NCBI GenBank assembly: GCA_964470965.1
Contig: CAYYIS010000005.1
Location: 1-64,000 of the forward strand
Reading direction: 5' to 3'
Length of the DNA stretch: 64,000 bases
Source: CAYYIS01 sp964470965
Lineage (GTDB): Bacteria; JAAXHH01; JABIQT01
In this document: in pieces, positions 17,890 through 25,815 of the stretch
Numbering within the stretch: position 1 is the first letter of the stretch
Layout: each line of letters opens with the position of its first letter
The notes under the pieces: generated by a model
Database searches by the model: none
Seen by the model: the letters and a program-made list of their open reading frames with translations, nothing else
What the model was told of the DNA's origin: nothing
Position numbers and translations under genes: made by a program

Positions 17890-18150
17890 ATGACTCTCCT
17901 AAATGGCTATTCCACAGGGGGTTGCCGTTGCCAGACGTACAGGCGTTCGATGTCTGAACTTATGGGGCCCGATCTTAAGTTTAAACATCCATGAGAACTG
18001 GAATCTGTTGGGTTCGTTCTCAAGATTTGCGAACCTCCGGACATCCATACCGTAGTATATTCGGGCAATCACTAAATCTGATCGGAGATCGGCAGGTAAG
18101 TAACTAAAATATCTATACAGTTTAATATGTAAACAAAACATTTTAGAATC
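17890..18150. other. divergent intergenic region between amidase and phyH genes
   Basis: AT-rich toward the right end. A 154-codon minus-strand frame (17899-18363) runs through it into the phyH gene, but it has no family features and overlaps a secure gene, so I discount it. I see no other gene or RNA. Promoters for both flanking genes should lie here. Confidence 0.5.
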
Positions 18151-18179
18151 TTGACAAAGACCTGCGGGGCAGCTATTCT
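18151..18179 (+). promoter_or_regulatory. sigma70-type promoter of phyH-SDR pair, near-leaderless
   Basis: TTGACA (18151-18156), exactly 17 bases, TATTCT (18174-18179). The ATG of the PhyH gene is at 18190, only 10 bases past the -10, so transcription would start just a few bases before the start codon. No ribosome binding site precedes the ATG (GAAAATTACC), which fits a leaderless or near-leaderless mRNA. Confidence 0.6.
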
Positions 18180-18189
18180 GAAAATTACC

Positions 18190-19137
18190 ATGGACCTTAC
18201 GGTAGAGCAACTCAGACATTTCGACGAAGAAGGCTACGTCATAGTACAACAGGCGCTCAGGGACAGCGATCTGGAACCGGTGATCGATGAAATTGAAGCA
18301 TTTGTGGATCGCCGCGCCGATGAATTGTTCGCAGAAGGGCTGATTTCGGACTTGCAAAAACATGGGTCCTTCGAACGCCGCCTCGCCCTAATAACAATGG
18401 AAAACACCGCTATTTACGATGGTATGGACATCATGCATTTTCGCGGCGAAGCGCTGTTCCGGTTCCTCCGTAACGAGAAGTTGATGGACGTGGTGGAAAA
18501 CCTGGTTGGGCCAGAAATCACATGCAGTCCAATACAGCATCTACGGGCCAAACTCCCGAATGAATTGATTCGTCCGGAAATGGGAACCAGCGACCAACTT
18601 GCGTCCCGCGTGAACGAAAACGTGGCGCCCTGGCACCAGGACATCCAGGTACACCTGAAAGAGGCGGACCCGTCGTTCATTCTCACCGTTTGGATTCCCC
18701 TGTGTGATACGGATGAACGGAATGGATGCCTCCAGATCGTACCGCGGATTCACAAGGAGCGGGTGATATACTGGAGCGAAGGATTCGGGATCGCAGACGA
18801 AGCGATCAACAAAGAGGACATTCTTTCCGTTCCCATGCAAAAGGGGGATGTACTGCTCATGCACAAACTGATTCCACACCGGTCTATCGCGAACCAGACG
18901 GATACCATACGATGGAGTATGGATCTCAGGTACCAGAAAACCGGCACCCCTACTGGCCGGTCGTTCTATCCCGACTTCGTCACTCGCAGTCGCGCCAATC
19001 CCGAATTGGTACTCACCGACCACGGAACCTGGTCCCGCTGGTGGGAAGAGGCGGTGAAGGCCACGGCGACAAATAAACGGCCGGGAAGGGAGAACCGACC
19101 GACCGAACCAACACCGATAAAAGTTTTGGGTAATTGA
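18190..19137 (+). CDS. phytanoyl-CoA dioxygenase family protein
   Basis: 315-residue Fe(II)/2-oxoglutarate dioxygenase of the PhyH family. The metal site is complete: His149 and Asp151 in WHQD and a distal His230 in PHRSIANQTDTIRWS, which also supplies the 2-oxoglutarate Arg. The start at 18190 (MDLTVEQLRHFDEEGYV) matches the typical family N-terminus; upstream in-frame codons to 18151 coincide with the promoter. It hydroxylates an unactivated C-H of an unknown substrate in the cytoplasm. The SDR gene starts 3 bases after its stop, so the pair may carry out hydroxylation followed by oxidation. Confidence 0.92.
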   Translation: MDLTVEQLRHFDEEGYVIVQQALRDSDLEPVIDEIEAFVDRRADELFAEGLISDLQKHGSFERRLALITMENTAIYDGMDIMHFRGEALFRFLRNEKLMDVVENLVGPEITCSPIQHLRAKLPNELIRPEMGTSDQLASRVNENVAPWHQDIQVHLKEADPSFILTVWIPLCDTDERNGCLQIVPRIHKERVIYWSEGFGIADEAINKEDILSVPMQKGDVLLMHKLIPHRSIANQTDTIRWSMDLRYQKTGTPTGRSFYPDFVTRSRANPELVLTDHGTWSRWWEEAVKATATNKRPGRENRPTEPTPIKVLGN

Positions 19138-19140
19138 TAG

Positions 19141-19926
19141 ATGCAACTCAAAGACCGTATTGCGATCATAACCGGAGCCGGGCAGGGTATCGGGTATGGC
19201 ATTGCCGAAACGCTGGCACGCGAAGGGGCACATGTGGTGATCGGGGAGCTGGTAGCCGAACGGGGATCAGAGGCGGCGGAGCGCCTCCGGTCCGACGGTT
19301 GGCAGGCAGAGGGCATGGGGCTCGATGTGACCGATACGGAAGCCTGTAAATTGCTGGTGGATCACGTGAGAGAAACATACGGGCGTATCGATATCCTGAT
19401 AAACAATGCCGGCCTTTTTATCCTGCGCAATTCGGAGGATATGCCGGAAGATGATTGGCGGATTCAGATCGATGTGATGCTCAACGGCGTGTTTTTCATG
19501 ACTCAGGCCGTGGCCCGTGTGATGATCCCTCAGAAGAGTGGCACCATCGTCAGCATCGCCTCCATAGGGGGCATGGGTGGATGGCCGATGCGGTCGGCCT
19601 ATAACGCCGCAAAAGCGGGCGTGATCGCACTGAATGAGGTTCTGGCAACAGAATGGGCGCAATACAGAATCCGTCTCAATTGCGTCTCACCGGGTGTAAC
19701 CCGGACCGAGATGCTGGATCGGGTGGTGGCCTCGGGCGAAGCCGACCTGGACCGATTCAACGACAGGACACCACTCGGCCGCGTGGCCGAAGTCGATGAG
19801 ATAGCGAAAGCGGTGCTGTTCCTGGCGTCGGACCGTTCCGGCTATGTCACCGGCACCAATCTTCGTGTGGACGGCGGTTGGGTGCCGTGGGGGAATCTGA
19901 ACGCCCGAGGATTTCCGGAAAGCTGA
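19141..19926 (+). CDS. SDR-family oxidoreductase (FabG-like)
   Basis: 261-residue classical short-chain dehydrogenase. Cofactor motif TGAGQGIG at residues 11-18, NNAG motif in INNAGLF, catalytic Ser141, Tyr154 and Lys158 (YNAAK), and C-terminal GTNLRVDGGW. It starts 3 bases after the PhyH stop (TGATAGATG), so it is in the same transcript, probably oxidising or reducing the product of that dioxygenase. Substrate unknown. A terminator lies about 200 bases downstream. Confidence 0.92.
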   Translation: MQLKDRIAIITGAGQGIGYGIAETLAREGAHVVIGELVAERGSEAAERLRSDGWQAEGMGLDVTDTEACKLLVDHVRETYGRIDILINNAGLFILRNSEDMPEDDWRIQIDVMLNGVFFMTQAVARVMIPQKSGTIVSIASIGGMGGWPMRSAYNAAKAGVIALNEVLATEWAQYRIRLNCVSPGVTRTEMLDRVVASGEADLDRFNDRTPLGRVAEVDEIAKAVLFLASDRSGYVTGTNLRVDGGWVPWGNLNARGFPES

Positions 19927-20121
19927 CCTTTGCGTATCGTCAGGATTCTTCGATCGTGAGTGCGTCAATGAATTAATGAAACGATCAAACATTTCTCTTT
20001 AGCGGTCAAGAAATTCAAGCAGTGGGTGTCCCATTCACTTAAAAGAATGAATCCCCCGTCAAGAGACTGAACTGGAGTTCCAACGGGCCTCGGAGATGGC
20101 TCCCCACCGGGGTCATCGTCC
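19927..20121. other. intergenic spacer before terminator
   Basis: About 350 bases separate the SDR stop from the convergent SMP-30 gene. Apart from the terminator at 20122-20143 I see no gene; short frames on both strands lack family features. A small palindrome CCCCACCGGGG lies at about 20102-20112, just before the terminator. Confidence 0.4.
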
Positions 20122-20143
20122 GGGCCGGGCGGCCCTTTTTTTT
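20122..20143 (+). terminator. probable rho-independent terminator of phyH-SDR operon
   Basis: A short GC stem GGGCC (20122-20126) / GGCCC (20131-20135) with loop GGGC is followed by eight T residues (20136-20143). It lies on the plus strand downstream of the SDR gene. Confidence 0.7.
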
Positions 20144-20278
20144 GGACCCAACGATCACCCCGGCGTGCCGACATTCATCAACCGGGACATTCGATTGGAA
20201 CAGCAAAAATCCCGTCACCGCTACACATTGCCTGGTGATAGACAAAATCGCCTATTTTCTGCAGATCGAAAGGTCTAA

Positions 20279-21139
20279 TTAACACGCCTTCCGATCACTT
20301 ACCACCGGCATCCCCGGCACCGAAACCCTTATCCTGTATAATGACGTGCGCGCCGTCATGTAAAGCGAACGGCGGTCGTGGTCTCCCCAGGCCAGATTAG
20401 CCGGGAGTTCGGGAGGACAGAACACGCCCAGAACCTCTCCGTCCGGCTCAAGGACCCAGATGCCCGGCGGTCCGGTTATGTATATATGGCCTTCTTGATC
20501 CACTTTTAGGCCGTCCGGTGATCCCGGCTGGGGATGGTCCATGTCCGTGATGATCCGGCTGTTCGAAAGCGTGCCGCCTGGGTTGACGTCGAACGCTCTC
20601 AGATGGCGGTGGAATGAGTCATCTATATACAGTGTGGATTCATCGGGGGAAAATGCCAGACCGTTCGGGCGCTCAAAGTCATCGGCGAGCAATTCAATGG
20701 TCCCATCGGAAAGAACCCTGTAAACTCCGTTGTGCACTTGTTCCTTTTGATCTGGTTGGATGCCGTAGGGCGGATCGGTAAAATATACCGTGCCATCCGA
20801 CTTCACCACGATGTCATTGGGGCTGTTGAGGCGTTTTCCCCGGTATACGTCCGCCAGCGTTGTGACAGTGCCGTCAGCATCGGTGCATGAGATCCGGCGG
20901 TTACCGTGCTCACATGCCAGCAGGCGGCCCTCACGATCATGGGTGAGTCCGTTACCGTTACCGCTGGGCTCTCGCCATACCTCGATGCCGCCAGCCTCGG
21001 TCCATTTGTTGATGCGGTTGCCGGGAATGTCGGAAAACAGCAGATAACTGTCCGGCATCCATACCGGACCTTCCGTAAATTGAAAGCCGGTGGCCAGTTG
21101 TTCCGCTTCACCGGACTCGATCAATGTTTTTAGCTTCAT
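20279..21139 (-). CDS. SMP-30/gluconolactonase-family protein
   Basis: 286-residue six-bladed beta-propeller of the SMP-30/gluconolactonase/LRE family. Typical metal-site segments are visible: FTEGPVWMPD near the N-terminus, NSPNDIVVKSDGTVYFTDP, RPNGLAFSPDE and SPDGLKVDQEGHIYIT. It hydrolyses sugar lactones to acids with a divalent metal. No signal peptide, so cytoplasmic. It stands alone on the minus strand, 88 bases after the Bax-inhibitor gene on the same strand with a terminator between. Confidence 0.9.
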   Translation of the reverse strand: MKLKTLIESGEAEQLATGFQFTEGPVWMPDSYLLFSDIPGNRINKWTEAGGIEVWREPSGNGNGLTHDREGRLLACEHGNRRISCTDADGTVTTLADVYRGKRLNSPNDIVVKSDGTVYFTDPPYGIQPDQKEQVHNGVYRVLSDGTIELLADDFERPNGLAFSPDESTLYIDDSFHRHLRAFDVNPGGTLSNSRIITDMDHPQPGSPDGLKVDQEGHIYITGPPGIWVLEPDGEVLGVFCPPELPANLAWGDHDRRSLYMTARTSLYRIRVSVPGMPVVSDRKAC

Positions 21140-21165
21140 TCCCCCTCCGTCAGGTGATCTGGGCT

Positions 21166-21200
21166 GGAAAAGAAAAGTCCCCCCTGGAAAGGAGGGACTT
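21166..21200 (-). terminator. rho-independent terminator of Bax-inhibitor-1 gene
   Basis: Read on the minus strand, AAGTCCCTCC, loop TTTCCA, GGGGGGACTT form a stem followed by TTCTTTTCC. It lies between the stop of the Bax-inhibitor-1-like gene and the start of the SMP-30 gene, and so separates the two minus-strand units. Confidence 0.75.
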
Positions 21201-21227
21201 AAAGAAAGTCAATTTACATCGACGCGG

Positions 21228-21929
21228 CTAATCGCGCATCGACATCAACAGCCGTAGCACGTACCAGAACAGCAAGGCTACCGAAGCGAAAAGCTGTAGA
21301 GCGGCGCCGACGTGGCGATCCTGGGGATAATGGTGCAGGACATTGGATGTGTCGTACAGAATCGCACCACCCGCCAGGGCGATCATAGCGACTGAAAACA
21401 ATACACCCAGATTGAACCCGAACAGGACACTGCCGACGATCAGCACCAAGGCGGCGATGAATCCCCATCGTAGGATGCCACCCAGGAATGAGAAGTCCCT
21501 GCGGGTCTGGAACGCAACGATAGTGAGCCCGGCAAAGCCGATCAGGGTAAGTGTCGCAGCGTTCTCGATGACGCCGGGCGCAACCTGTTGCGCCATAAAC
21601 AGCAGCGGCACAAAGACGATGGCCTCGGCTACTATGAATCCTGCCAACGCGCCGTATTGAGCACCCATGGACTGAGAATTCTGAGCCAGGTGAGTGGCGA
21701 TCCAACTTACGACCATGAACCCGCCGAGGACGATAAGCCACGAACCGCCCAGCATGACCTGGGCGATGGAATGCGCCAGGCCGGTGCTGAACAGATAGAT
21801 CTCGATGAGTGTAAATGCACCAATGGCCCCCAGTAGATGGGTATAGGTGCGGGTGATAAAAGTTCCGCGTACGTCAATTCCGAGTTCTGAGACCGGCACA
21901 CCCCTTTGCAGGGTTGTAGTGGTGGTCAT
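21228..21929 (-). CDS. Bax inhibitor-1/YccA family membrane protein
   Basis: 233-residue inner-membrane protein with seven hydrophobic helices and the BI-1/YccA family pattern (FITRTYTHLLGAIGAFTLIE, NVLHHYPQD near the end with DTSNVLH). Relatives are pH-sensitive calcium leak channels or modulate FtsH in E. coli. The C-terminal part carries the conserved Asp in LYDTSNVLH. Gene ends at a terminator. It is preceded on the same strand by a GroES-like gene about 105 bases upstream, so they could share a promoter. Confidence 0.9.
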   Translation of the reverse strand: MTTTTTLQRGVPVSELGIDVRGTFITRTYTHLLGAIGAFTLIEIYLFSTGLAHSIAQVMLGGSWLIVLGGFMVVSWIATHLAQNSQSMGAQYGALAGFIVAEAIVFVPLLFMAQQVAPGVIENAATLTLIGFAGLTIVAFQTRRDFSFLGGILRWGFIAALVLIVGSVLFGFNLGVLFSVAMIALAGGAILYDTSNVLHHYPQDRHVGAALQLFASVALLFWYVLRLLMSMRD

Positions 21930-22034
21930 AGAATTCCCCCCTTGAGAGAAGTGTATAGTGAACCTTTCATAAGAATAAGAGTCTGAAACGCCGAATTTCG
22001 TTCCCTTTTCAATTCATACTCTGTTAAGCTCTTA

Positions 22035-22430
22035 TTACGTTTCATCAAAAAGATCTTCGAGAATATGCCCCGTGTTTTGAGGATCCGGACGTGACAACGC
22101 AAGAATCGCACCGTGATGTATGATAAAATAGGTCTTTCCCTGATAGTCTATTTCGATAGCCTCACTGCGCAGGTAGTGGGCAAAATCACCGGGTTGAGCT
22201 TGAAGCGGGAGATACCTGGTAGCATCATTGCTTCTCTCGACCCAGGGCTCCCCTTCCGAATATTCGGGATTGGGTATCACATGTCCCGGTCCCACGCGCA
22301 CCACGCGGCCGGTGCCTACTTTTTCCTTTTCAGTTACCGTCGCAGGTAAAAGTAATCCCGCGTCGGTCTGTTTTTCACCTTCCTCGGCCTCAATAAGAAC
22401 CCGGTCTCCAACGATTATCAATTCACTCAT
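22035..22430 (-). CDS. GroES-like co-chaperonin (Cpn10 family), without adjacent groEL
   Basis: 131-residue Cpn10 fold protein. The N-terminal half matches GroES (GDRVLIEAEEGEKQTDAGLL, then LPATVTEKEKVGTGRVVRVG). It is longer than GroES (about 97) owing to an insert around residues 50-75 and an extended C-terminal tail, and the typical C-terminal DDILA pattern is not seen. No groEL is adjacent. It may be a paralogue with a chaperonin-independent or modified role. It is divergent from the selenoprotein gene, sharing a 213-base intergenic region. Confidence 0.8.
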   Translation of the reverse strand: MSELIIVGDRVLIEAEEGEKQTDAGLLLPATVTEKEKVGTGRVVRVGPGHVIPNPEYSEGEPWVERSNDATRYLPLQAQPGDFAHYLRSEAIEIDYQGKTYFIIHHGAILALSRPDPQNTGHILEDLFDET

Positions 22431-22643
22431 AAATGCTTAGCCTGACACCTTGTTGTGGTTGATACGATACGGACGAAGAGATCGATATTGTACCATTAAT
22501 ATAATGCCAATTTTGCGCCATGTCAATCCGACTTCTGCTCCCCTGATTTCCTTGCGCAAAATACCTCAGTGTATTTTATTCCTGAATATTCCCGATTTCG
22601 TACGGTGTCTGCCACAAATCAATGAGAGAGAGGATGGACGCAT

Positions 22644-23210
22644 ATGGCCTGGATAAAAACGATTCCGATGGATGAAGCGGATGATCGCCTGACTAAAATA
22701 CTGGAAGGCCATCACGCACTGTATCCGCCAGAATACCGTGAGCCTACCTCATCGGACCCAGGTGTCGATGAGGGCATCCTGTCGTCCCATACGTTGATTC
22801 CTGATGCGCTGCACCACGCGTTTGCCACGTTCGGAGTTCTGATGTCTCCCGACCTGCCGCTTACCCGACAGCAGCATGAAATGATCACGACCATCGTCTC
22901 GGCAACCAACCGGTGCCAATTCTGACTGGAGTCTCACGCAGAGTTTCTGCGTCGGGTCTCGCTTGATGAAACGCTGGTAAATGCGTTGAAATACGATTAT
23001 GAAAACGCGCAGCTGAACTTGCAGGACCGCGCGATGCTTGACTTCGCCATCCAACTCACAAAGGACGCTACGGCAATCACCTCGGAATTTCACGAACGAT
23101 TGCGCGCCGTCGGGTTCGACGACAAGGGCATCCTGCAGATCACCCTGATCGCATCGTGGTTCAATTATATCAATCGGGTAGCGGACGGGCTGGGAATAGG
23201 AAGGGACTGA
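22644..23210 (+). CDS. AhpD-like peroxidase-related selenoprotein (in-frame TGA = Sec94)
   Basis: 188 codons read as one frame from ATG 22644 (AGAGAGGA about 9 bases upstream) to TGA 23208-23210, with an internal TGA at 22923-22925. The protein matches the AhpD/CMD peroxidase-related family, whose active site is CxxCxxxH. Here it reads Cys91-Gln-Phe-[TGA94]-Leu-Glu-Ser-His98, so TGA sits exactly where the second redox cysteine belongs, and sequence on both sides is family-like and in frame (SATNRCQF before; LESHAEFLRR after). A bacterial SECIS hairpin lies directly downstream. Selenocysteine insertion is therefore far more likely than a nonsense mutation. It would reduce peroxides or act as a disulfide reductase in the cytoplasm. 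Standard gene callers will split it at 22925. Confidence 0.88.
22926..22960 (+). promoter_or_regulatory. bacterial SECIS element (Sec insertion hairpin)
   Basis: Ten bases after the TGA, a perfect 7-bp stem ACGCAGA (22936-22942) / TCTGCGT (22946-22952) closes a GTT loop (22943-22945). The lower stem extends it: CTC 22933-22935 with GGG 22954-22956 (bulged C at 22953), then GAG 22929-22931 with CTC 22958-22960. The 17-nt upper hairpin, its distance from the stop codon and a loop starting with GT match the SelB-binding element of E. coli fdhF as described. Confidence 0.8.
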
Positions 23211-23507
23211 GACGCCACCGCCAAGTGGTATCAACTCTCATAATTTGCCGTAGTGGACATAACTCTGGATGATCAAGAGTCAGGTCCCTGTAACCGGCGT
23301 GGTCATCTGAATCTCACCTGGAAGATAGTATCGAAACCTACCTTCTGTGTTGAATTCTGAACGTTCGTGGTCCGCGGCAAGTAACCGTGATTTTTTTCGG
23401 ACGTAGCGGGGTCTCAACCGGGGCAAAAGTGCATATGAATGGGACCAGTGTATGCGTGAGCATAATAACCTGAGCCGTTTCGACCGGAATTTTCCCCACA
23501 ACTCCTC

Positions 23508-24737
23508 TCAAAGGAGGGTGATCCGGTACTTCATGAGGTCCGTGGTCCATCCGTCCTGCGCAACTTCAGGAGGATGGTGGGCGAAAAAACGGGGTAGGTG
23601 AAGGATCAGGTCGCCTGTGCCGCATTCTTCCCGCGCATAAAAATTGGATAGGGTGAGGCGTTCGTGTTCACCGGGCTGGCGGTCGTCTATCGTGGTTATG
23701 GAATTCCGAATCAGAAGGCCGCTATCACGATCCACTTCGCCTACAATAATCGGGTATCTGGGGCCGTTGCCCCTTGGGTTTTCCCGGCAGATGTTACCCA
23801 TCCAGAGTAACTTGCCGCTTGAGTGGGGAATCAGCTGTGAGCAGGCGCTGGGAGAATGGAACGCTTCGCCGTCGGTGTAGGTCCACGGCTCCGGCGTAGA
23901 CCAGGTTTGCCCCCCGTCGGGTGAACGCGCCATCCATTTGTGACCGGGCAGTTCCGGCAGCGCGTCGTTGCTACCGCGCATGACCATGAGTATGGTACCG
24001 TCGTTCAGCTCCGCAATGGTGGGTTCTATCATCCCACGAGTGGTGCGGGACGGGTTCCCGATGATACGGTCAGAAATGGCCCAGGACAACTTGCCGCCGG
24101 GCTGCCAGCGTCCCATAAGAAGAAGACAGTCGGTATACGTGAATCCTGCGCCGGGGTTGTAGTAGTCTCCATCCGGACCGGTCGGACTGCTCTGCACGGG
24201 CAGAAGAATTACACCATCCGACCGAGTCAGCGGCCGTTCTCCCAGGTCACCGATCATGACACAGTTTTTGCCGACCGTCACGCCGGGCAGGTGGTGTACC
24301 TCGTCGTATGATGGACCTTCGTGGATTATCTGTTCATTTACGATATCCGTCATCCCGCCGTCTTCCGATATCGAATAGTGCAATTTCCACTGCCGCATCC
24401 CTTCCAGCGGATCGTCCGTCGGCAGGACGCCTTCCATCCAAACACACACGTATCTGCCCGTCAACGGATCCACATACCCTCCGCGGGGATGCCGGCGACC
24501 GGTACCCCCTTCCCCTTCCGAGTGCGTCGACCAGGTCTCAGGCGCGCTCCAGGTGAGACCTCCGTCCTCAGACCGGCGCACATACGCCACATCGACCGTG
24601 TCGCCCCTGCTGGTATAGCTGTGGTAGCTCACCAGCTTATCACCATGCAATGTCGTGTAATAACTGGCTCCCAACACGCCGACGCCGGATCGGGGGGAGG
24701 GAACAAACACACTGCACTCGACGACTTCTGCGCTCAT
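23508..24737 (-). CDS. sialidase/BNR-repeat-like protein (GH33-like propeller)
   Basis: 409-residue six-bladed propeller with Asp-box (BNR) repeats: RSEDGGLTWSAPETW, a SEDGGMTD-type copy and SPDGGQTWSTPEPW. The family includes exo-sialidases, but many environmental members have other glycan or unknown substrates. I could not identify a full sialidase Arg triad, so I do not assert the sialidase reaction. No signal peptide is evident. Its ATG overlaps the stop of the small membrane protein gene (ATGA), so the two are coupled. Confidence 0.82.
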   Translation of the reverse strand: MSAEVVECSVFVPSPRSGVGVLGASYYTTLHGDKLVSYHSYTSRGDTVDVAYVRRSEDGGLTWSAPETWSTHSEGEGGTGRRHPRGGYVDPLTGRYVCVWMEGVLPTDDPLEGMRQWKLHYSISEDGGMTDIVNEQIIHEGPSYDEVHHLPGVTVGKNCVMIGDLGERPLTRSDGVILLPVQSSPTGPDGDYYNPGAGFTYTDCLLLMGRWQPGGKLSWAISDRIIGNPSRTTRGMIEPTIAELNDGTILMVMRGSNDALPELPGHKWMARSPDGGQTWSTPEPWTYTDGEAFHSPSACSQLIPHSSGKLLWMGNICRENPRGNGPRYPIIVGEVDRDSGLLIRNSITTIDDRQPGEHERLTLSNFYAREECGTGDLILHLPRFFAHHPPEVAQDGWTTDLMKYRITLL

Positions 24738-24943
24738 TTATCCGCTTCGTCCTTTTCATTACCCTTCATCCAGCTCCAGGTTATCACGGAAGCGAGCAAT
24801 GTCGACCCCAGCCAGACGGACAGAATAATGGCGGGCAGCGGCGGCCGTGTAAATTCCGCGGACAGTACGAACATGCCGTATAACACAAGTGTGAAGAGCC
24901 ATAACATCCATATGGTGGAGGTGGACCATTTTCCGCTGGTCAC
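24734..24943 (-). CDS. small two-helix membrane protein, function unknown
   Basis: 69 residues with two hydrophobic helices (about residues 11-28 and 36-58) and a charged tail rich in Lys, Glu and Asp (MKGNEKDEADK). Not recognised. Small subunits of sodium:solute symporters have this look, but no large subunit is nearby. Its stop overlaps the ATG of the sialidase-like gene in an ATGA, which supports it as a real gene. Codons look coding. Confidence 0.6.
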   Translation of the reverse strand: MTSGKWSTSTIWMLWLFTLVLYGMFVLSAEFTRPPLPAIILSVWLGSTLLASVITWSWMKGNEKDEADK

Positions 24944-25031
24944 AACAGGGCTCCTTTCGGGTATTTGGCATTGGTAGTTGATTACTACCCAGGGATGGGT
25001 TCATTCATAAGATTATTTGGTTATAATTCCG

Positions 25032-25808
25032 TTACCCACCCGGCCGTGCCCGTTTATCAATAATACGGATCGCCACTTCTACCACCGTCCCGATCCACAG
25101 TCTCTGGCGTTGTTCCGACAGGTGTTGCAACAGTGTTTCAAACGCGTCCAGATTCACGCTGATATGGTCACCGCCGACTCCGTGAAAGCAGAACACCGCC
25201 CAGCGTCCCTGTGCCGCGGCATCCTCCACATACCCGATCAAGTGTTCTCCTGAAAATCCGGAGGCCTCACACGCCCACAGGTATTCCAACTCACAGTACT
25301 CCGGATGGTTGGGACGTTCACCACTGCCACGACCGGCAGGAAAGTGACGCGCGATGATCGGCACGATGCTTTCCCGCGTTGCGCCGCTGCCAATCCAGCT
25401 GTGGTAACAGGGATAGCAATAACTGAGTGCCCCCTGCTCCGGAATAGCGTCTTGAATATGTTTCGTTGCCTGGAGGACTTCCGCCTCATAACGCTCCAGT
25501 GTATACTGTTCGATCGCCTTTTCCCGCGGCATGAAGTCGAAATTTTGGGAGCAGGGATGCTCGACGGAATGGTTGCCAACTTCGTGCCCCCGTCCTGCTG
25601 CATCCCTCCAGAATGGGATATGATCGAGCCAGCCGGGGCTACCGGTAGGCACATAGAATGTGCCATTCAAGCCATAGCGGTCCAGCAACGGAATGGCAAT
25701 CTCACGGTGGGTCGGCGCCGCATCATCGAATGACAGGGACACGGCACCCTCGCAATCGTCCGGCCAGAAAGATCGGGCCTTTGTTATCTGTTTTTCCGTA
25801 TCCGGCAT
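25032..25808 (-). CDS. polysaccharide deacetylase family protein (NodB-like)
   Basis: 258-residue carbohydrate esterase 4-type protein. The NodB metal site is visible: SFDDA (catalytic Asp and metal Asp) and GNHSVEHP (two His). It removes N- or O-acetyl groups from glycans, or is a related allantoinase-like hydrolase; the substrate is not given by sequence. No signal peptide, so likely cytoplasmic. It starts 7 bases after the M24 peptidase stop in a minus-strand operon with the acetylxylan-esterase-like gene. Confidence 0.87.
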   Translation of the reverse strand: MPDTEKQITKARSFWPDDCEGAVSLSFDDAAPTHREIAIPLLDRYGLNGTFYVPTGSPGWLDHIPFWRDAAGRGHEVGNHSVEHPCSQNFDFMPREKAIEQYTLERYEAEVLQATKHIQDAIPEQGALSYCYPCYHSWIGSGATRESIVPIIARHFPAGRGSGERPNHPEYCELEYLWACEASGFSGEHLIGYVEDAAAQGRWAVFCFHGVGGDHISVNLDAFETLLQHLSEQRQRLWIGTVVEVAIRIIDKRARPGG

Positions 25809-25815
25809 ATGTTTT

